The notes below the pieces were generated by a model that did no database searches, was not told the DNA's origin, and was given only the letters and a program-made list of their open reading frames with translations. This document shows, in pieces, positions 1 through 9,354 of a DNA stretch of 64,000 nucleotides (position 1 is its first letter; every line of letters begins with the position of its first letter). A program made the translations under genes and the position numbers. Source of the stretch: Turicimonas muris (GTDB taxonomy: Bacteria; Pseudomonadota; Gammaproteobacteria; Burkholderiales; Burkholderiaceae_F); contig NZ_NHMP01000002.1 of NCBI RefSeq assembly GCF_002221595.1, positions 248,001 through 312,000 of the forward strand. Direction: 5' to 3'.

Positions 1-1752
1 GCTATTGCCCAAGGCCGCAAAGAAGGTCAGGTTGTTAAGCAAGTTCAGCAGGGCGGTAAAGCCGGCGGTCACTGGTCCATTACTTTTGAAGAATTCAAGA
101 AGGGGCTTGAACCGTATACTCTTGATTTCGTAGCTGAGCTCTCCAAGGGAGATCCTGACGAAAGCATGGAAGACTTCAAGAAGAAATTGGTCGCCCTTGC
201 TGATACTTACATTGATAAGGCCAACGATATTCTCAGCTTCTGGTGTATGGGAGCTAACCAACATCAAAGAGGCGTATGGGTAAACGAACAGATTTATGCC
301 GTTCATCTTTTGCTGGCTAAGCATGCACGTCCGGGTAATGGCGCTTTCTCCTTGACAGGTCAGCCGTCTGCTTGCGGTTCGGCTCGTGAAGTTGGTACTT
401 TCTGCCATCGTCTGCCATCTGATCTGTTGGTAGCCGCTAAACCGGCACGCGTCAAATCTGAAAAGATTTGGGGCATCCCGGAAAAGACTATCAATCCGAA
501 AGTCGGTAGAGCCTTTATGGAAATTCTGCGCGGTATGGAAGATGATTCCGTTAATTTCGTCTGGACACAGGTTGTTAATCCGTTCCAAGCTGCTCCTAAC
601 AGCAACCACTGGTTGAAGGCAGCCCGCCATCCAAACAACTTTATTGTTGTTGCCGACGCTTATCCGACATACAGCTGCCGCTATGCAGACTTGATTCTCC
701 CTGCCGCTATGATCTTCGAGAAATGGGGCTTGTACGGCAACGCAGAAAGACGTACACAAGGCTGGCAGCAAATGGCAACTCCTCCGGGAGAAGCAAGAAC
801 CGACTTGTGGATGATGATGGAATTTGCTAAGCGCATCAAACTGAAAGATGTGTGGGGCGAACAGTCAGTTCCCGGTTTGAAGGTAGAAGGTTACGAAGAC
901 GGCAAGCTTCCGAGCGTTTTGGATGAAGCTCAGAAGATGGGCTACACACCTGAAACGACTCTTTATGAAGTGTTGTATGCCCGTAAGTCCAATACTAACG
1001 TTGCATGGCCTGATCCTGCCTTTGTCTGCAAGATTAACAGTACAGCGGCTCCGTCTAAACTTAACTGGTTCCCGGAAAAGGCTTTGTTCTCTGAATATCG
1101 CCAATTCACTTTGGGCGACGGTCACGACCTTGCGGATTTCGATACATATCTCAACTCCAAGACACGAGGTTTGATGTGGCCTGTTGTGAACGGAAAAGAA
1201 ACACCGTATCGCTTTAATCAGGACTTCGACCCGTATGTTAAGGAAGGCGGATATGCTTTCTACGGCAAGCTCTTTAAAGCTATCCCGACTGGCAACCTTT
1301 GGGGCATCACAGATCCGAAGCCGGTTCCGTTGCCCAATAAAGCAAAAATTTTCTACCGTCCGTATGCAGCCCCGGTTGAACAACCGGATGCCAACTACGA
1401 CTTGTGGCTTTGCACAGGTCGAATCCTTGAACATTGGCATACAGGTTCTATGACCATGAGAGTTCCTGAACTCTACAGAGCTCAGCCAAACGCTTTTGTT
1501 TACATGAACCCAGACGATGCTGCTAAGCGCGGCCTTAAGAACGGCGATGTGGCAACAGTTGAAAGCAGACGCGGAAAGATCAATGCGATCGTCCAGACAA
1601 ATCAGCGCAACTTCATGCCTAAGGGTTCTTCTTGGCTCGCTTTCTTTGACGAAAAGGTTCAAACCAACCAGGTAGTTATCGACGCAACTGACCCGATTTC
1701 TGAAGAACCTGACTTCAAGAAATCTGCAGTCAAGATTTATAAGGCTCAATAA
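1..1752 (+). CDS. napA: Periplasmic nitrate reductase catalytic subunit NapA (3' part)
   Basis: The reading frame is open from the first base, so the gene is cut at its 5' end and 583 C-terminal codons remain. NapA is the molybdopterin (bis-MGD) subunit that reduces nitrate to nitrite in the periplasm, with electrons from NapB. The visible part carries the family stretch MGANQHQRGVWVNEQ, followed by the GNGAFSLTGQPSACGSAREVG region that binds the cofactor. The C-terminal cofactor-cap region shows LCTGRILEHWHTGSMTMR. The N-terminal Tat signal and 4Fe-4S motif lie outside the window. It is the first visible gene of a napA-G-H-B operon; napG begins 36 bp downstream. The family assignment is very secure. 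Confidence 0.97.
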   Translation, partial: AIAQGRKEGQVVKQVQQGGKAGGHWSITFEEFKKGLEPYTLDFVAELSKGDPDESMEDFKKKLVALADTYIDKANDILSFWCMGANQHQRGVWVNEQIYAVHLLLAKHARPGNGAFSLTGQPSACGSAREVGTFCHRLPSDLLVAAKPARVKSEKIWGIPEKTINPKVGRAFMEILRGMEDDSVNFVWTQVVNPFQAAPNSNHWLKAARHPNNFIVVADAYPTYSCRYADLILPAAMIFEKWGLYGNAERRTQGWQQMATPPGEARTDLWMMMEFAKRIKLKDVWGEQSVPGLKVEGYEDGKLPSVLDEAQKMGYTPETTLYEVLYARKSNTNVAWPDPAFVCKINSTAAPSKLNWFPEKALFSEYRQFTLGDGHDLADFDTYLNSKTRGLMWPVVNGKETPYRFNQDFDPYVKEGGYAFYGKLFKAIPTGNLWGITDPKPVPLPNKAKIFYRPYAAPVEQPDANYDLWLCTGRILEHWHTGSMTMRVPELYRAQPNAFVYMNPDDAAKRGLKNGDVATVESRRGKINAIVQTNQRNFMPKGSSWLAFFDEKVQTNQVVIDATDPISEEPDFKKSAVKIYKAQ

Positions 1753-1788
1753 CCATAGTATGCGGAGCCGAAAGGCTCCGTCCAAAGC

Positions 1789-2565
1789 ATGACTGAGAAA
1801 AAGACATCAAGAAGAGATTTCGTTACTCGTTCCGTTCAGCTTGGAGCTGCAGGAGTAGGTGCAGGTCTGCTATGGAATCTTTTTCTTCAACAAAGTGCCC
1901 AAGCCAGAGGATTCATTCCGAGACCTCCGGGAGCACTCGAAGGCAAGGATTTTGATACAGCCTGCACCAAATGCGGTTTGTGCGTCAGAGCGTGTCCTTA
2001 TGAAACTCTCAAACTGGCCAAGTTTGGTGATATCGCCGCGCCTGGGACTCCTTACTTTGAACCAAGAGAAATTCCGTGCTATATGTGCAGAGACCTTCCT
2101 TGTGTCAAAGCTTGTCCTTCAGGAGCGTTGGATCCGGATCTGACGGATATTACGAAAGCAAAGATGGGAATTGCTGCGATTGACCACAGCACATGTCTTT
2201 CTTGGCAAGGCCTGAGATGCGAAATCTGTTATCGCGATTGCCCTGAACAAAACAAGGCAATCATTATCGATACGCAGCCTCGTCAAATCAGTAAACACGG
2301 AATGTTTCTGCCCGTTATTCAGCCGGATCAGTGCACCGGATGTGGACTGTGCGTTCATAGCTGTCCAACTACGGTGCCCTGCATCAACATTGTTGATCCG
2401 GATAAATTCCTTGGCAGGATAGGCGATCATTATCGTCTCGGTTGGAAAGAAGCTGATGATGCCAGACCTATTCCTAACAGTCCAATGCTTGGAGAAGGCC
2501 CGACACACGAGCTTCCTCCAGGAGGATTGGATTATTTGAATTCGGAGGGGCCTAATGGCAAATAG
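1789..2565 (+). CDS. napG: Ferredoxin-type quinol dehydrogenase subunit NapG
   Basis: Periplasmic iron-sulfur protein that, with membrane partner NapH, moves electrons from menaquinol or ubiquinol towards periplasmic nitrate reductase. The 258-residue product starts with a twin-arginine signal (SRRDFVTRS) and a hydrophobic segment. It then has several 4Fe-4S cysteine clusters: CTKCGLCVRACP, CYMCRDLPCVKACP, the CEICYRDCP region, and CTGCGLCVHSCP. Length and motif order are normal for NapG. Its end overlaps the start of napH by 11 bp, which suggests translational coupling. Confidence 0.95.
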   Translation: MTEKKTSRRDFVTRSVQLGAAGVGAGLLWNLFLQQSAQARGFIPRPPGALEGKDFDTACTKCGLCVRACPYETLKLAKFGDIAAPGTPYFEPREIPCYMCRDLPCVKACPSGALDPDLTDITKAKMGIAAIDHSTCLSWQGLRCEICYRDCPEQNKAIIIDTQPRQISKHGMFLPVIQPDQCTGCGLCVHSCPTTVPCINIVDPDKFLGRIGDHYRLGWKEADDARPIPNSPMLGEGPTHELPPGGLDYLNSEGPNGK

Positions 2566-3460
2566 GGAAATTAGACATTTGCCGCCTCCCAAGAACTTGA
2601 AGGAGCGGCTGTTCAGACTGCGGTATACCATTGCAAGGCGACTAGTCCAATTTACACTTATCGCTTTGTTTATCGGAACTTTCAGACTTGGATGGAACTT
2701 GTTGGGGGTTCCTCTGTTGGAAGGGGATTTGTCTTCCTCCCGAATTCTTTCCTTAGTTCCGCTCTCTGATCCGTTTGCAGCTTTAGAGAGAGTATTGGCG
2801 CAGTATTGGCTTTCTCCGGAAACTTTGCTTGGTGCCTTCATCATTCTGGCCTTCTATGCCCTTGTCAGCGGCAGAACATTTTGTTCTTGGGTCTGTCCTA
2901 TGAATTTAGTCACGGACTTCGCTTTTTGGGTTAGAGAAAAGCTGCATATTAAATCTCAGATGCTTGCTGTCCCTTCAGCAATGCGTTATGTCTTGCTTGC
3001 AGTTTGCTTGGTGTTATGTATTCTTACAGGCGAAGCCGCATTTGAAGCAGTTAGTCCCCAAGGAATTATCTGGCGCGAGATGGTCTATGGCATCGGCTAT
3101 GGATTCTTAAGCGCGGTTTTCGGGATCTTTGCGCTGGATTTGGCTATCACTAAGAGAGGCTGGTGTGGACATCTTTGTCCTCTGGGCGCCTTCTGGGCAC
3201 TTTGGGGACGCTTCGGACAGCTGAAGGTCAGTTATGATGACAATACTTGTACACGTTGCGGTGATTGTCTTAAAGTCTGTCCTGAACCTCAGGTGATTAA
3301 CTTTAAAGAAGCCGCCGAAGTCGGAAGATTTGCTTCCGGCGAGTGTGTTAACTGCGGAAAATGTATTTCAATTTGTCCTGAAAATAGTTTGAATTTTAAG
3401 TTGCGTTTTGTACCCCAGAAAAAGACTGAAAACGCAAAAATAGGAGACATTCATGAATAA
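2555..3460 (+). CDS. napH: Quinol dehydrogenase membrane subunit NapH
   Basis: Integral membrane partner of NapG. The 301-residue protein has four or so hydrophobic segments and the two conserved membrane cysteine motifs of the family (FCSWVCPMNL and GWCGHLCPLGA). Two C-terminal ferredoxin motifs follow (CTRCGDCLKVCP and CVNCGKCISICP). The ATG has a good GGAGG ribosome site inside the end of napG. It overlaps napB by 8 bp. NapGH-containing nap operons can work without NapC, which matches the absence of napC from this visible part of the cluster. Confidence 0.95.
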   Translation: MANREIRHLPPPKNLKERLFRLRYTIARRLVQFTLIALFIGTFRLGWNLLGVPLLEGDLSSSRILSLVPLSDPFAALERVLAQYWLSPETLLGAFIILAFYALVSGRTFCSWVCPMNLVTDFAFWVREKLHIKSQMLAVPSAMRYVLLAVCLVLCILTGEAAFEAVSPQGIIWREMVYGIGYGFLSAVFGIFALDLAITKRGWCGHLCPLGAFWALWGRFGQLKVSYDDNTCTRCGDCLKVCPEPQVINFKEAAEVGRFASGECVNCGKCISICPENSLNFKLRFVPQKKTENAKIGDIHE

Positions 3461-3764
3461 ACTCTTATTAGTCCCCCTGATGGCATTAAGCTTTGCTGCT
3501 TTCGCACAAGAACCGGCCGCCGATGCCGCCATCACAGATCAATTTACTCCTCCGATGATCCCGCATCCGGTAGCGGCTTATCTTCCGATTACTCCGACAA
3601 AGAACGCATGCTTGATGTGCCATCAGATTCCGAAACCCGGAATGCAGAAGATGAAAGGTATGCCGACTCCATTGCCGCCGAGCCATGTAACAGGAGATAA
3701 GGTTAATCCGAATCGCTATGAATGCATGCTCTGCCATGCTGAAGTACTTCCTGAGAAGAAGTAA
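3453..3764 (+). CDS. napB: Diheme cytochrome c subunit NapB
   Basis: Small electron-transfer subunit that passes electrons to NapA. The 103-residue precursor has an N-terminal signal peptide (about residues 1-18, ending FAAFA) and two CxxCH heme sites, CLMCH and CMLCH. The PPMIPHPVAAYLPIT stretch before the first heme is typical of NapB. It is shorter than the approximately 150-residue enterobacterial protein but keeps the whole heme core. It is the last gene of the operon; a strong bidirectional terminator follows. Confidence 0.92.
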   Translation: MNKLLLVPLMALSFAAFAQEPAADAAITDQFTPPMIPHPVAAYLPITPTKNACLMCHQIPKPGMQKMKGMPTPLPPSHVTGDKVNPNRYECMLCHAEVLPEKK

Positions 3765-3793
3765 TCAGTAAGTCAGTTATGCTTCCTTAATAA

Positions 3794-3822
3794 CAAAATG
3801 CCGGTTAAATACCGGCATTTTG
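3794..3822. terminator. Bidirectional terminator between napB and the NarL-type regulator gene
   Basis: A perfect 12-bp stem (3794-3805 with 3811-3822) closes a 5-nt loop. Each arm carries an A or T run at its outer end, so it can serve both converging genes. Confidence 0.85.
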
Positions 3823-3839
3823 GCAAAGAGATGAAGACC

Positions 3840-4493
3840 TCAAAGCTTGATATTGTTCTCACTCACCCAAATTGCGGCTTCCACACGGGAATGAAAATTT
3901 AACTTTTTCAAAATATGCTTTACATGAACTTTTACGGTTCCGTCTGAAATATTTAATTCTCGGGCGATGAGTTTGTTGCTCAGTCCCTGAGAAACTCCCT
4001 TAAGAACCATCAGTTCCTTTTCTGTGAGACCTTGAAGAGAACGTGACGATTCGTCTCTTTTTTCTTTAAGGGCCTCTGCTAAAGCATTGGTAAGAACAGG
4101 ACTTAAAACAACCTGTCCCTCGATTGCTCGATTGATATTTTCCAGGATTTCTTCAGGCTCCAGATCTTTGAGCAGGTAACCGTCAGCTCCCGTTTTAATT
4201 GCTTGCAGCAAATCGTTAGGAGAGTCAGATACGGTCAGCATTACTACTTTTATAGAAGGGTCGTGTTTTTTGATGGCTGAGAGGATTTCGATACCGCTCG
4301 TTCCTTTCATGTTCAAGTCCAAAAGTACTAAATCCGGTTCTTTAGAGGTTATGCCGGCGACAGCAGCCTCAAAGGTCCCGGCCTCCCCAATAACTTGAAA
4401 ATTTGGATTCAGCTGGAGAAGCTGAACAACACCCTTACGAAAAAGCGGATGATCGTCTACAACAAAGATTTTTGTTATTTCATTTTCGGCCAT
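3840..4493 (-). CDS. NarL/FixJ-family response regulator, probably nitrate-responsive
   Basis: DNA-binding response regulator of 217 residues from the preferred ATG at 4493; a TTG two codons upstream is possible. The receiver domain has the acidic pair DD at residues 13-14 and phospho-acceptor Asp59 (LLDLNM). The C-terminal LuxR-type helix-turn-helix reads LTEKELMVLKGVSQGLSNKLIA. It lies 30 bp after the NarX-like kinase gene, so the two are co-transcribed and cognate. Position next to nap suggests nitrate or nitrite control of nap; NarL versus NarP cannot be decided from sequence alone. Confidence 0.9.
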   Translation of the reverse strand: MAENEITKIFVVDDHPLFRKGVVQLLQLNPNFQVIGEAGTFEAAVAGITSKEPDLVLLDLNMKGTSGIEILSAIKKHDPSIKVVMLTVSDSPNDLLQAIKTGADGYLLKDLEPEEILENINRAIEGQVVLSPVLTNALAEALKEKRDESSRSLQGLTEKELMVLKGVSQGLSNKLIARELNISDGTVKVHVKHILKKLNFHSRVEAAIWVSENNIKL

Positions 4494-4523
4494 GACCAAT
4501 ATCCGTCCTCATTAACTTATTTT

Positions 4524-6371
4524 CTAATTTGCAGTCCTAAATCTAAAATTAACAATCAAGCCAGTAGGAGTATTGGGCAGGAAGTTAATTTCTGCGTCTA
4601 AAGCTTTTGCTCTCTCTTCCATAATGGAAAGTCCGAAATGGCCTTTCTTTTCACGCTCAGCCGGTTGCAAACCTTTTCCATTATCAGCAATACTAACATT
4701 AATGAAATTATCGGAGTCAATGGAAAGAGAAACATTGACCTTTGATGCTCGAGAATGTTTTTCAACATTAGTTAATGCTTCTTTAAGGATATGGATTAAG
4801 TGTACCTGCTTGTTGGCATTAATTTCAAAATCGAGAAGGTCGTTCTTCAGGTTGTATTCGATCCCCGAACGCTCATGGAATTCTTCCAATAATTTATGAA
4901 TAGATTGACGAATGTCCGCGGAAGTGGGTTTAAGCCGGAAGGCCGTCAGTACCTCACGGAGCTGTGTGTAAGCGGTAGAGACACCGGTTCTAAGTTCGTT
5001 TACGATTTCCTGAAGTTGCTCTTTGGGAAGTTCTTCTTTTAGCCCTAAAGAAAGGCGTGTAAGCTGAATTTTAGAAAAGGCTAAGGACTGAGCAATAGAG
5101 TCGTGAAGTTCGCGGGCAATAGTTGAACGTTCCTCGTACAGAGCAAGGCGGTAACCTTCTTCTCTTTTACGAGCATTGATTAATGCTGTCGCAAAGATTT
5201 CACTGACGCTTTCGAATAACCGGTAATCTCTAGGTTCTTCCTGTGTTTCTTCGAAATGGATCACTAGGTATCCAACGAGTCTAGAGGCATCTTTGACTTG
5301 GATTCTGAGATAGTTTCCGCTTTCTTCGGCTAATTTATTTTGATTGGCCGAGGAGAATTGAGATTTTAAGTTTTGAAGGAATTCTTTCTTAGCTTTATCG
5401 TTTAACTGCGGATAGGCAGTAGAAAGACGGTAAGAGTCCAGGTCGTCGGATACTAGGAAAAGGGCAATTCTGTTTCCATGGATGTAATGCATCAACTCTG
5501 CTAGAGCTTTAGCTAAAGTGTCCCCTTGGAGAGTGGGCGAACTGCTGAAGATACTGCGTAAGGTAAACAGCAAATTTACTGTCTTGTTTCGTTGATCCAG
5601 ATCTTTGGTTTTTCGTTTAACTTCCTCTTCCAGAGATTCGTAAAGTCTGGATAAGTCTTCAATCATGTAATTAAAGCTCCCTGCTAACACTCCAAGTTCG
5701 TTTTCTTTTTTGTAATTAGAGCGAACTGTGAAGTTGCCTTTTCTGACTGCAGAGGCAACATCTGCCAGAGCTTGCAATGGGAGGAAGAATACCCTTTGGA
5801 AGTATATTAAGAAGACGGCTCCCAAGAGGGGGACCAAAATACAAGTGGCTATCAGACCAATTCGAAGCCAAGTCATTTGTACAGCCAGACTTTGTTCAAT
5901 ATCAAAAACAAACTTGTCGACTTTAGAGACAAAAGATGGCACATAGTTAAGAAACTTGGCTTCTGTTGACGGATTTTCAATGACTTGTTCAGCCATGGGC
6001 TTTAGCATGCCGTAAAAGTCTGAATAGATTTCGTGGTAGAGGATTCGAAGCGAGTCGTTGGGTTTGTTTGGTATAGCTTTAACCAACCCGGGGCTGTTTA
6101 GCCTTCGCTCGAACTCATTGACTGCCCTCGTAATTGCCTTAGTTCTTTGCTCCTGTTCTCTAGTGGCATATTCAGCCACGGTTAGAGCAACTACGTAGCT
6201 CTGCATTCTCAATGAGCCGGAGATGTTGATGGCGCTTCCTTTATTTGACGACTGGCCAGTCAATAAGAAAATAGAGAAAAGCGTGAATGTAATGCCAAGA
6301 GAGAAAATAAGCATTAACAGTGCAAATTGAAAGAAAAGTTTCTTTCCTTGGAGAGTCTTAAGTAAGGTCAT
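4524..6371 (-). CDS. NarX/NarQ-type nitrate sensor histidine kinase
   Basis: Membrane sensor of 615 residues. TM1 (about 12-38) is followed by a periplasmic four-helix sensor whose first helix carries SAINISGSLRMQSY, closely like the nitrate-binding P-box of NarX/NarQ. TM2 lies at about 169-190, then HAMP, a coiled segment (about 243-262), and a GAF-like signalling region. The HisKA_3 dimerisation helix has the phospho-acceptor His423 in ARELHDSIAQSL, and an HPK7 ATPase domain follows (NVEKHSRA, DNGKGL). The P-box is established as the nitrate-contact element in NarX, so nitrate is the likely signal. It is the first gene of the kinase-regulator pair and ends convergently with nap. Confidence 0.92.
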   Translation of the reverse strand: MTLLKTLQGKKLFFQFALLMLIFSLGITFTLFSIFLLTGQSSNKGSAINISGSLRMQSYVVALTVAEYATREQEQRTKAITRAVNEFERRLNSPGLVKAIPNKPNDSLRILYHEIYSDFYGMLKPMAEQVIENPSTEAKFLNYVPSFVSKVDKFVFDIEQSLAVQMTWLRIGLIATCILVPLLGAVFLIYFQRVFFLPLQALADVASAVRKGNFTVRSNYKKENELGVLAGSFNYMIEDLSRLYESLEEEVKRKTKDLDQRNKTVNLLFTLRSIFSSSPTLQGDTLAKALAELMHYIHGNRIALFLVSDDLDSYRLSTAYPQLNDKAKKEFLQNLKSQFSSANQNKLAEESGNYLRIQVKDASRLVGYLVIHFEETQEEPRDYRLFESVSEIFATALINARKREEGYRLALYEERSTIARELHDSIAQSLAFSKIQLTRLSLGLKEELPKEQLQEIVNELRTGVSTAYTQLREVLTAFRLKPTSADIRQSIHKLLEEFHERSGIEYNLKNDLLDFEINANKQVHLIHILKEALTNVEKHSRASKVNVSLSIDSDNFINVSIADNGKGLQPAEREKKGHFGLSIMEERAKALDAEINFLPNTPTGLIVNFRFRTAN

Positions 6372-6420
6372 TACACGTGAGAATTCTGAGCTGTGAGACT
6401 AATTGTAGCAACAGGGAGAA

Positions 6421-6452
6421 AAAAATCGCCCCAAAAAGGTGGGGCGATTTTT
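6421..6452 (-). terminator. Terminator after the M20 carbamoylase-like gene
   Basis: Perfect 12-bp stem (6421-6432 with 6441-6452) and 8-nt loop, with T-rich sequence on the minus-strand 3' side. It sits between the end of the minus-strand hydrolase and the start of the sensor kinase, insulating the two. Confidence 0.85.
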
Positions 6453-6470
6453 TTGATAGTGATCTAAAGG

Positions 6471-7748
6471 TTACTTAATGCCTTCAATCGGGAAGTTCTT
6501 GACAGCATTCCAAAGAGCGTCGGCCCCTTGGATGAAGTCTTCAAGTTTCATCTTTTCATGAGGATTATGAGAACCATCTTGGTTTGCCACAAAAATCATA
6601 GCGGCAGGAATTCCCAAGTTACCGAAGATAACGGAGTCATGACCTGCACCGGAAGGCAGCTTGCGTACATTGAGGCCGGCTTCACGGGCACTCTTATCCA
6701 AATGATTCATAAGGTTTTCATGGATAGCAAGCGGTTCGCTGATGATAGTCTTGTCAAATTCAAACTTAACTCCGCGTTTCTTGCCGATTTCTTCAGCTTG
6801 CTGCAATAAGAGAGCATGGAACTGTTCAAGAGTTTCACGATGAAGAGATCTGATGTCGCAGCAGAAAGTGACTTCTCCCGGAACAATGGCAATAGCTGAA
6901 GTAGCAGCAGTATGGACAACACCGATCGTGAAAACTAAGTCTTTGCCGTCTTTGAGCCAATCATCCCATAAGCAGTCCATCTTGTAAGCGAGTTCAGCCA
7001 TTGCCAACACAGCATCGTGACGGAATTGCTTATCAACAGCACCTGAGTGAGCTGTTTCACCGATGCATTTGATAGTTTTATGACGGAAGTTGCCGCGAAT
7101 ACCTGTCACAATGCCGACTCTTGTATCGGAAGAATCGAGAGTAGGCCCTTGTTCAATGTGAAGTTCGATGAAAGCTGCCATCTTAGCTAAATCAACGACA
7201 GGAACACCTGTAGTTAAGTCGTCCGGATTAAAACCGCAGGCCTTGATGGTTTCTTTTAATGTTTTGCCGGTGGAGCGATGCTTGAGAGCAAGGTCTTGTT
7301 CCGTGAGCTGTCCAGTCATACCCAGAGAGCCTACATAGCACTTGCCGAACCAAGAGCTTTCTTCCATTCTCATCATGAGAACTGTGTAATCTCTTTCGGG
7401 AACGTAGTTGATTTCTCTCATCCAGCGAGCAACAGTCAAAGCAGCGACTACTCCTGCCAGCCCGTCATAGTTGCCGCCTTGTGGTACGGAATCCACATGT
7501 GAGCCGCTGACAAGGGCGGGGAGGTTACGATTTTTACCCGGAATGGTCATCCAAACATTTCCGGCTTTATCGGTAGAAATTTCAAGATTAAGTTCGTTTC
7601 CGATTTTCTTAAAATATTCGAGAACCTGGGTTTCTACGGGAGAGTAGCCCTGACGGGATACGCCTTGACCATCTTTTGACATCTCGCGGATGTCGTCGAA
7701 GCATTTTTTAGCAAATTCTGATGATTTTTTTTGGAATTCAGAAGGCAT
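6471..7748 (-). CDS. M20-family Zn amidohydrolase, N-carbamoyl-L-amino-acid hydrolase / allantoate amidohydrolase type
   Basis: Cytoplasmic dinuclear metal hydrolase of 425 residues. The metal-site motif GSHVDSVPQGGNYDGLAGV is the signature of the carbamoylase / allantoate amidohydrolase / beta-ureidopropionase subfamily. It also shows MRMEESSWFG, ELHIEQGP, and the C-terminal SGAGHDSVIFG and GSHNPHE blocks. Family members remove a carbamoyl or ureido group from amino acids, ureidoglycolate precursors or beta-ureidopropionate; sequence alone does not say which. No hydantoinase, allantoinase or dihydropyrimidinase gene is nearby. It is divergent from the DcuC-type carrier gene, which may share its regulation. 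Confidence 0.88.
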   Translation of the reverse strand: MPSEFQKKSSEFAKKCFDDIREMSKDGQGVSRQGYSPVETQVLEYFKKIGNELNLEISTDKAGNVWMTIPGKNRNLPALVSGSHVDSVPQGGNYDGLAGVVAALTVARWMREINYVPERDYTVLMMRMEESSWFGKCYVGSLGMTGQLTEQDLALKHRSTGKTLKETIKACGFNPDDLTTGVPVVDLAKMAAFIELHIEQGPTLDSSDTRVGIVTGIRGNFRHKTIKCIGETAHSGAVDKQFRHDAVLAMAELAYKMDCLWDDWLKDGKDLVFTIGVVHTAATSAIAIVPGEVTFCCDIRSLHRETLEQFHALLLQQAEEIGKKRGVKFEFDKTIISEPLAIHENLMNHLDKSAREAGLNVRKLPSGAGHDSVIFGNLGIPAAMIFVANQDGSHNPHEKMKLEDFIQGADALWNAVKNFPIEGIK

Positions 7749-7950
7749 TTTTAAGATTCTCCTTGGATTAAATCTGTTTATTTTAGAAGAACGAGACAGA
7801 TGAAAATTAAATAACTATTCAAAAAAAATTGTAAATTACAGGGTTAGTACGGTTTACTAGATATTACAAGATGTGAAATAGTAAGGCATTCTCCGGAAGA
7901 GAATATCTTACGGGGATTACAAAAATTAGCTAGTTTGAAAGGTGTTATTC

Positions 7951-9225
7951 ATGTCATTAACCGCTTGGATAGCAGTAGCTGTGGTTATCGTCACGGTCTA
8001 TTGCTTAATTAAACGCTATGAGACCCGCTTGGTTCTCTTCACGGCAGGTTTGTTCCTTTGCTGCATTTCCATGAAGCCGATGATGGCTCTGGACCAGTTC
8101 GCAAAGAGCATGACAACTGCAACTCTTATCATGGCAATCTGCGGATCAATGGGGTTCGCATATGTCGTGACTCACACACAGTGTGATAAGCATTTAGTTT
8201 CTCTGTTAGCCGCTCCTCTGAAGAAAATTGGTATTCTTTTAATTCCAGCCGCTACAGCTGTTACTTTCTTCGTTAACATTGCACTTCCTTCAGCAGCCGG
8301 CTGTGCCGCTGCCGTAGGCGCAACTTTGATTCCTGTGATGATCCGCTCCGGTATCCGTCCAGCCGCTGCAGGCGCAGCTATTCTGATGGGTACTTATGGT
8401 TCCTGCTTGTCTCCAGGTATGAGCCATAATAACTTCGTAGCTAAGATCTCCAACATGGACGTTATGGACGTTATCGGTCTCCACACACCATTCACATTGA
8501 TCATGATGGCTATCGGCCTTGTTGGTATCACAATCGTCTGCTTAGTCTTGCGCGATAACAAGCCAAGTCAAGAAGAACTTGATGCCTACTATGCTCAGGC
8601 TGGTCAGGCCGGCGAAATCGGTCGCATCAACATCCTCAAGGCTCTTGCTCCGCTTGTCCCATTGTGCATTTTGGTTGCCGGCAACCAATGGTTCCCAGCC
8701 ATCAAGATGGGCGTGGCACAGGCCATGGTCTGCGGTGCTATCTACACATTGGCAGTCAGCTGGACAAATCCACAACAATTCTCCAAAGAATTCTTTAAAG
8801 GAATGGGTTCAGGTTACGGTTCTGTGATGGGTATCATCATTGCGGCCGGTGTCTTTGCTGCTGGCTTGAGAGCTGCCGGTTTGGTCGATGCATTCGTCGC
8901 AGGTCTTAAGGCTTCTAACGAAATTGCCCGTTGGGGCGGTTCTTTAGGACCATTCATCCTCGCTGTTATTACTGGCTCCGGCGACGCTGCTACATTCGCC
9001 TTCAATGAAGCTGTTACACCTCACGCTGCTGATTTTGGTATGCAGGTTCCTAACCTCGGTGCTTTGGCTCTTATCTCTGGATCTTTGGGCAGAACAATGT
9101 CCCCGATCGCTGGTGTTGTGATCGTTGTTTCCGGTCTTGCTATGGTTCAGCCGATGCAATTGGTTAAGAGGACATTTATCCCAATGATTATTGCCGTGTT
9201 CACACTGGCATTGATTATGGTTTAA
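7951..9225 (+). CDS. DcuC-family anaerobic C4-dicarboxylate carrier
   Basis: Inner-membrane transporter of 424 residues with about 12 hydrophobic segments. The sequence has the DcuC-type pattern: an N-terminal TMs block, GTYGSCLSPGMSHNNFVA, and a second half with GSGDAATFAFNEAVTPHA. DcuC proteins exchange or export fumarate, succinate, aspartate and related acids under anaerobic conditions. The ATG at 7951 is preferred over the GTG at 7942 because AAAGG lies 8 bp before it. A terminator follows, so it is probably a single-gene unit, although an M20 hydrolase gene lies next on the same strand. Confidence 0.85.
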   Translation: MSLTAWIAVAVVIVTVYCLIKRYETRLVLFTAGLFLCCISMKPMMALDQFAKSMTTATLIMAICGSMGFAYVVTHTQCDKHLVSLLAAPLKKIGILLIPAATAVTFFVNIALPSAAGCAAAVGATLIPVMIRSGIRPAAAGAAILMGTYGSCLSPGMSHNNFVAKISNMDVMDVIGLHTPFTLIMMAIGLVGITIVCLVLRDNKPSQEELDAYYAQAGQAGEIGRINILKALAPLVPLCILVAGNQWFPAIKMGVAQAMVCGAIYTLAVSWTNPQQFSKEFFKGMGSGYGSVMGIIIAAGVFAAGLRAAGLVDAFVAGLKASNEIARWGGSLGPFILAVITGSGDAATFAFNEAVTPHAADFGMQVPNLGALALISGSLGRTMSPIAGVVIVVSGLAMVQPMQLVKRTFIPMIIAVFTLALIMV

Positions 9226-9241
9226 TTCTTTGCTACCGAAA

Positions 9242-9267
9242 AAAAAAGGTCCTTTGGGACCTTTTTT
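9242..9267 (+). terminator. Terminator after the DcuC-type gene
   Basis: 11-bp stem (9242-9252 with 9257-9267), 4-nt loop, and a run of six T on the 3' arm. Confidence 0.85.
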
Positions 9268-9354
9268 AATGGGAATTTGTAAAAGATTGCTAGAAAAATT
9301 CCCAATAAAACGCTATGATCCAATAATTAATACAAACCCTAAAGAGGAGACACA

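Noticed and set aside
865-1785. 306-codon minus-strand ORF across napA
   Set aside because: It lies entirely opposite napA, whose protein sequence is clearly conserved; the minus-strand translation has no recognisable domain.
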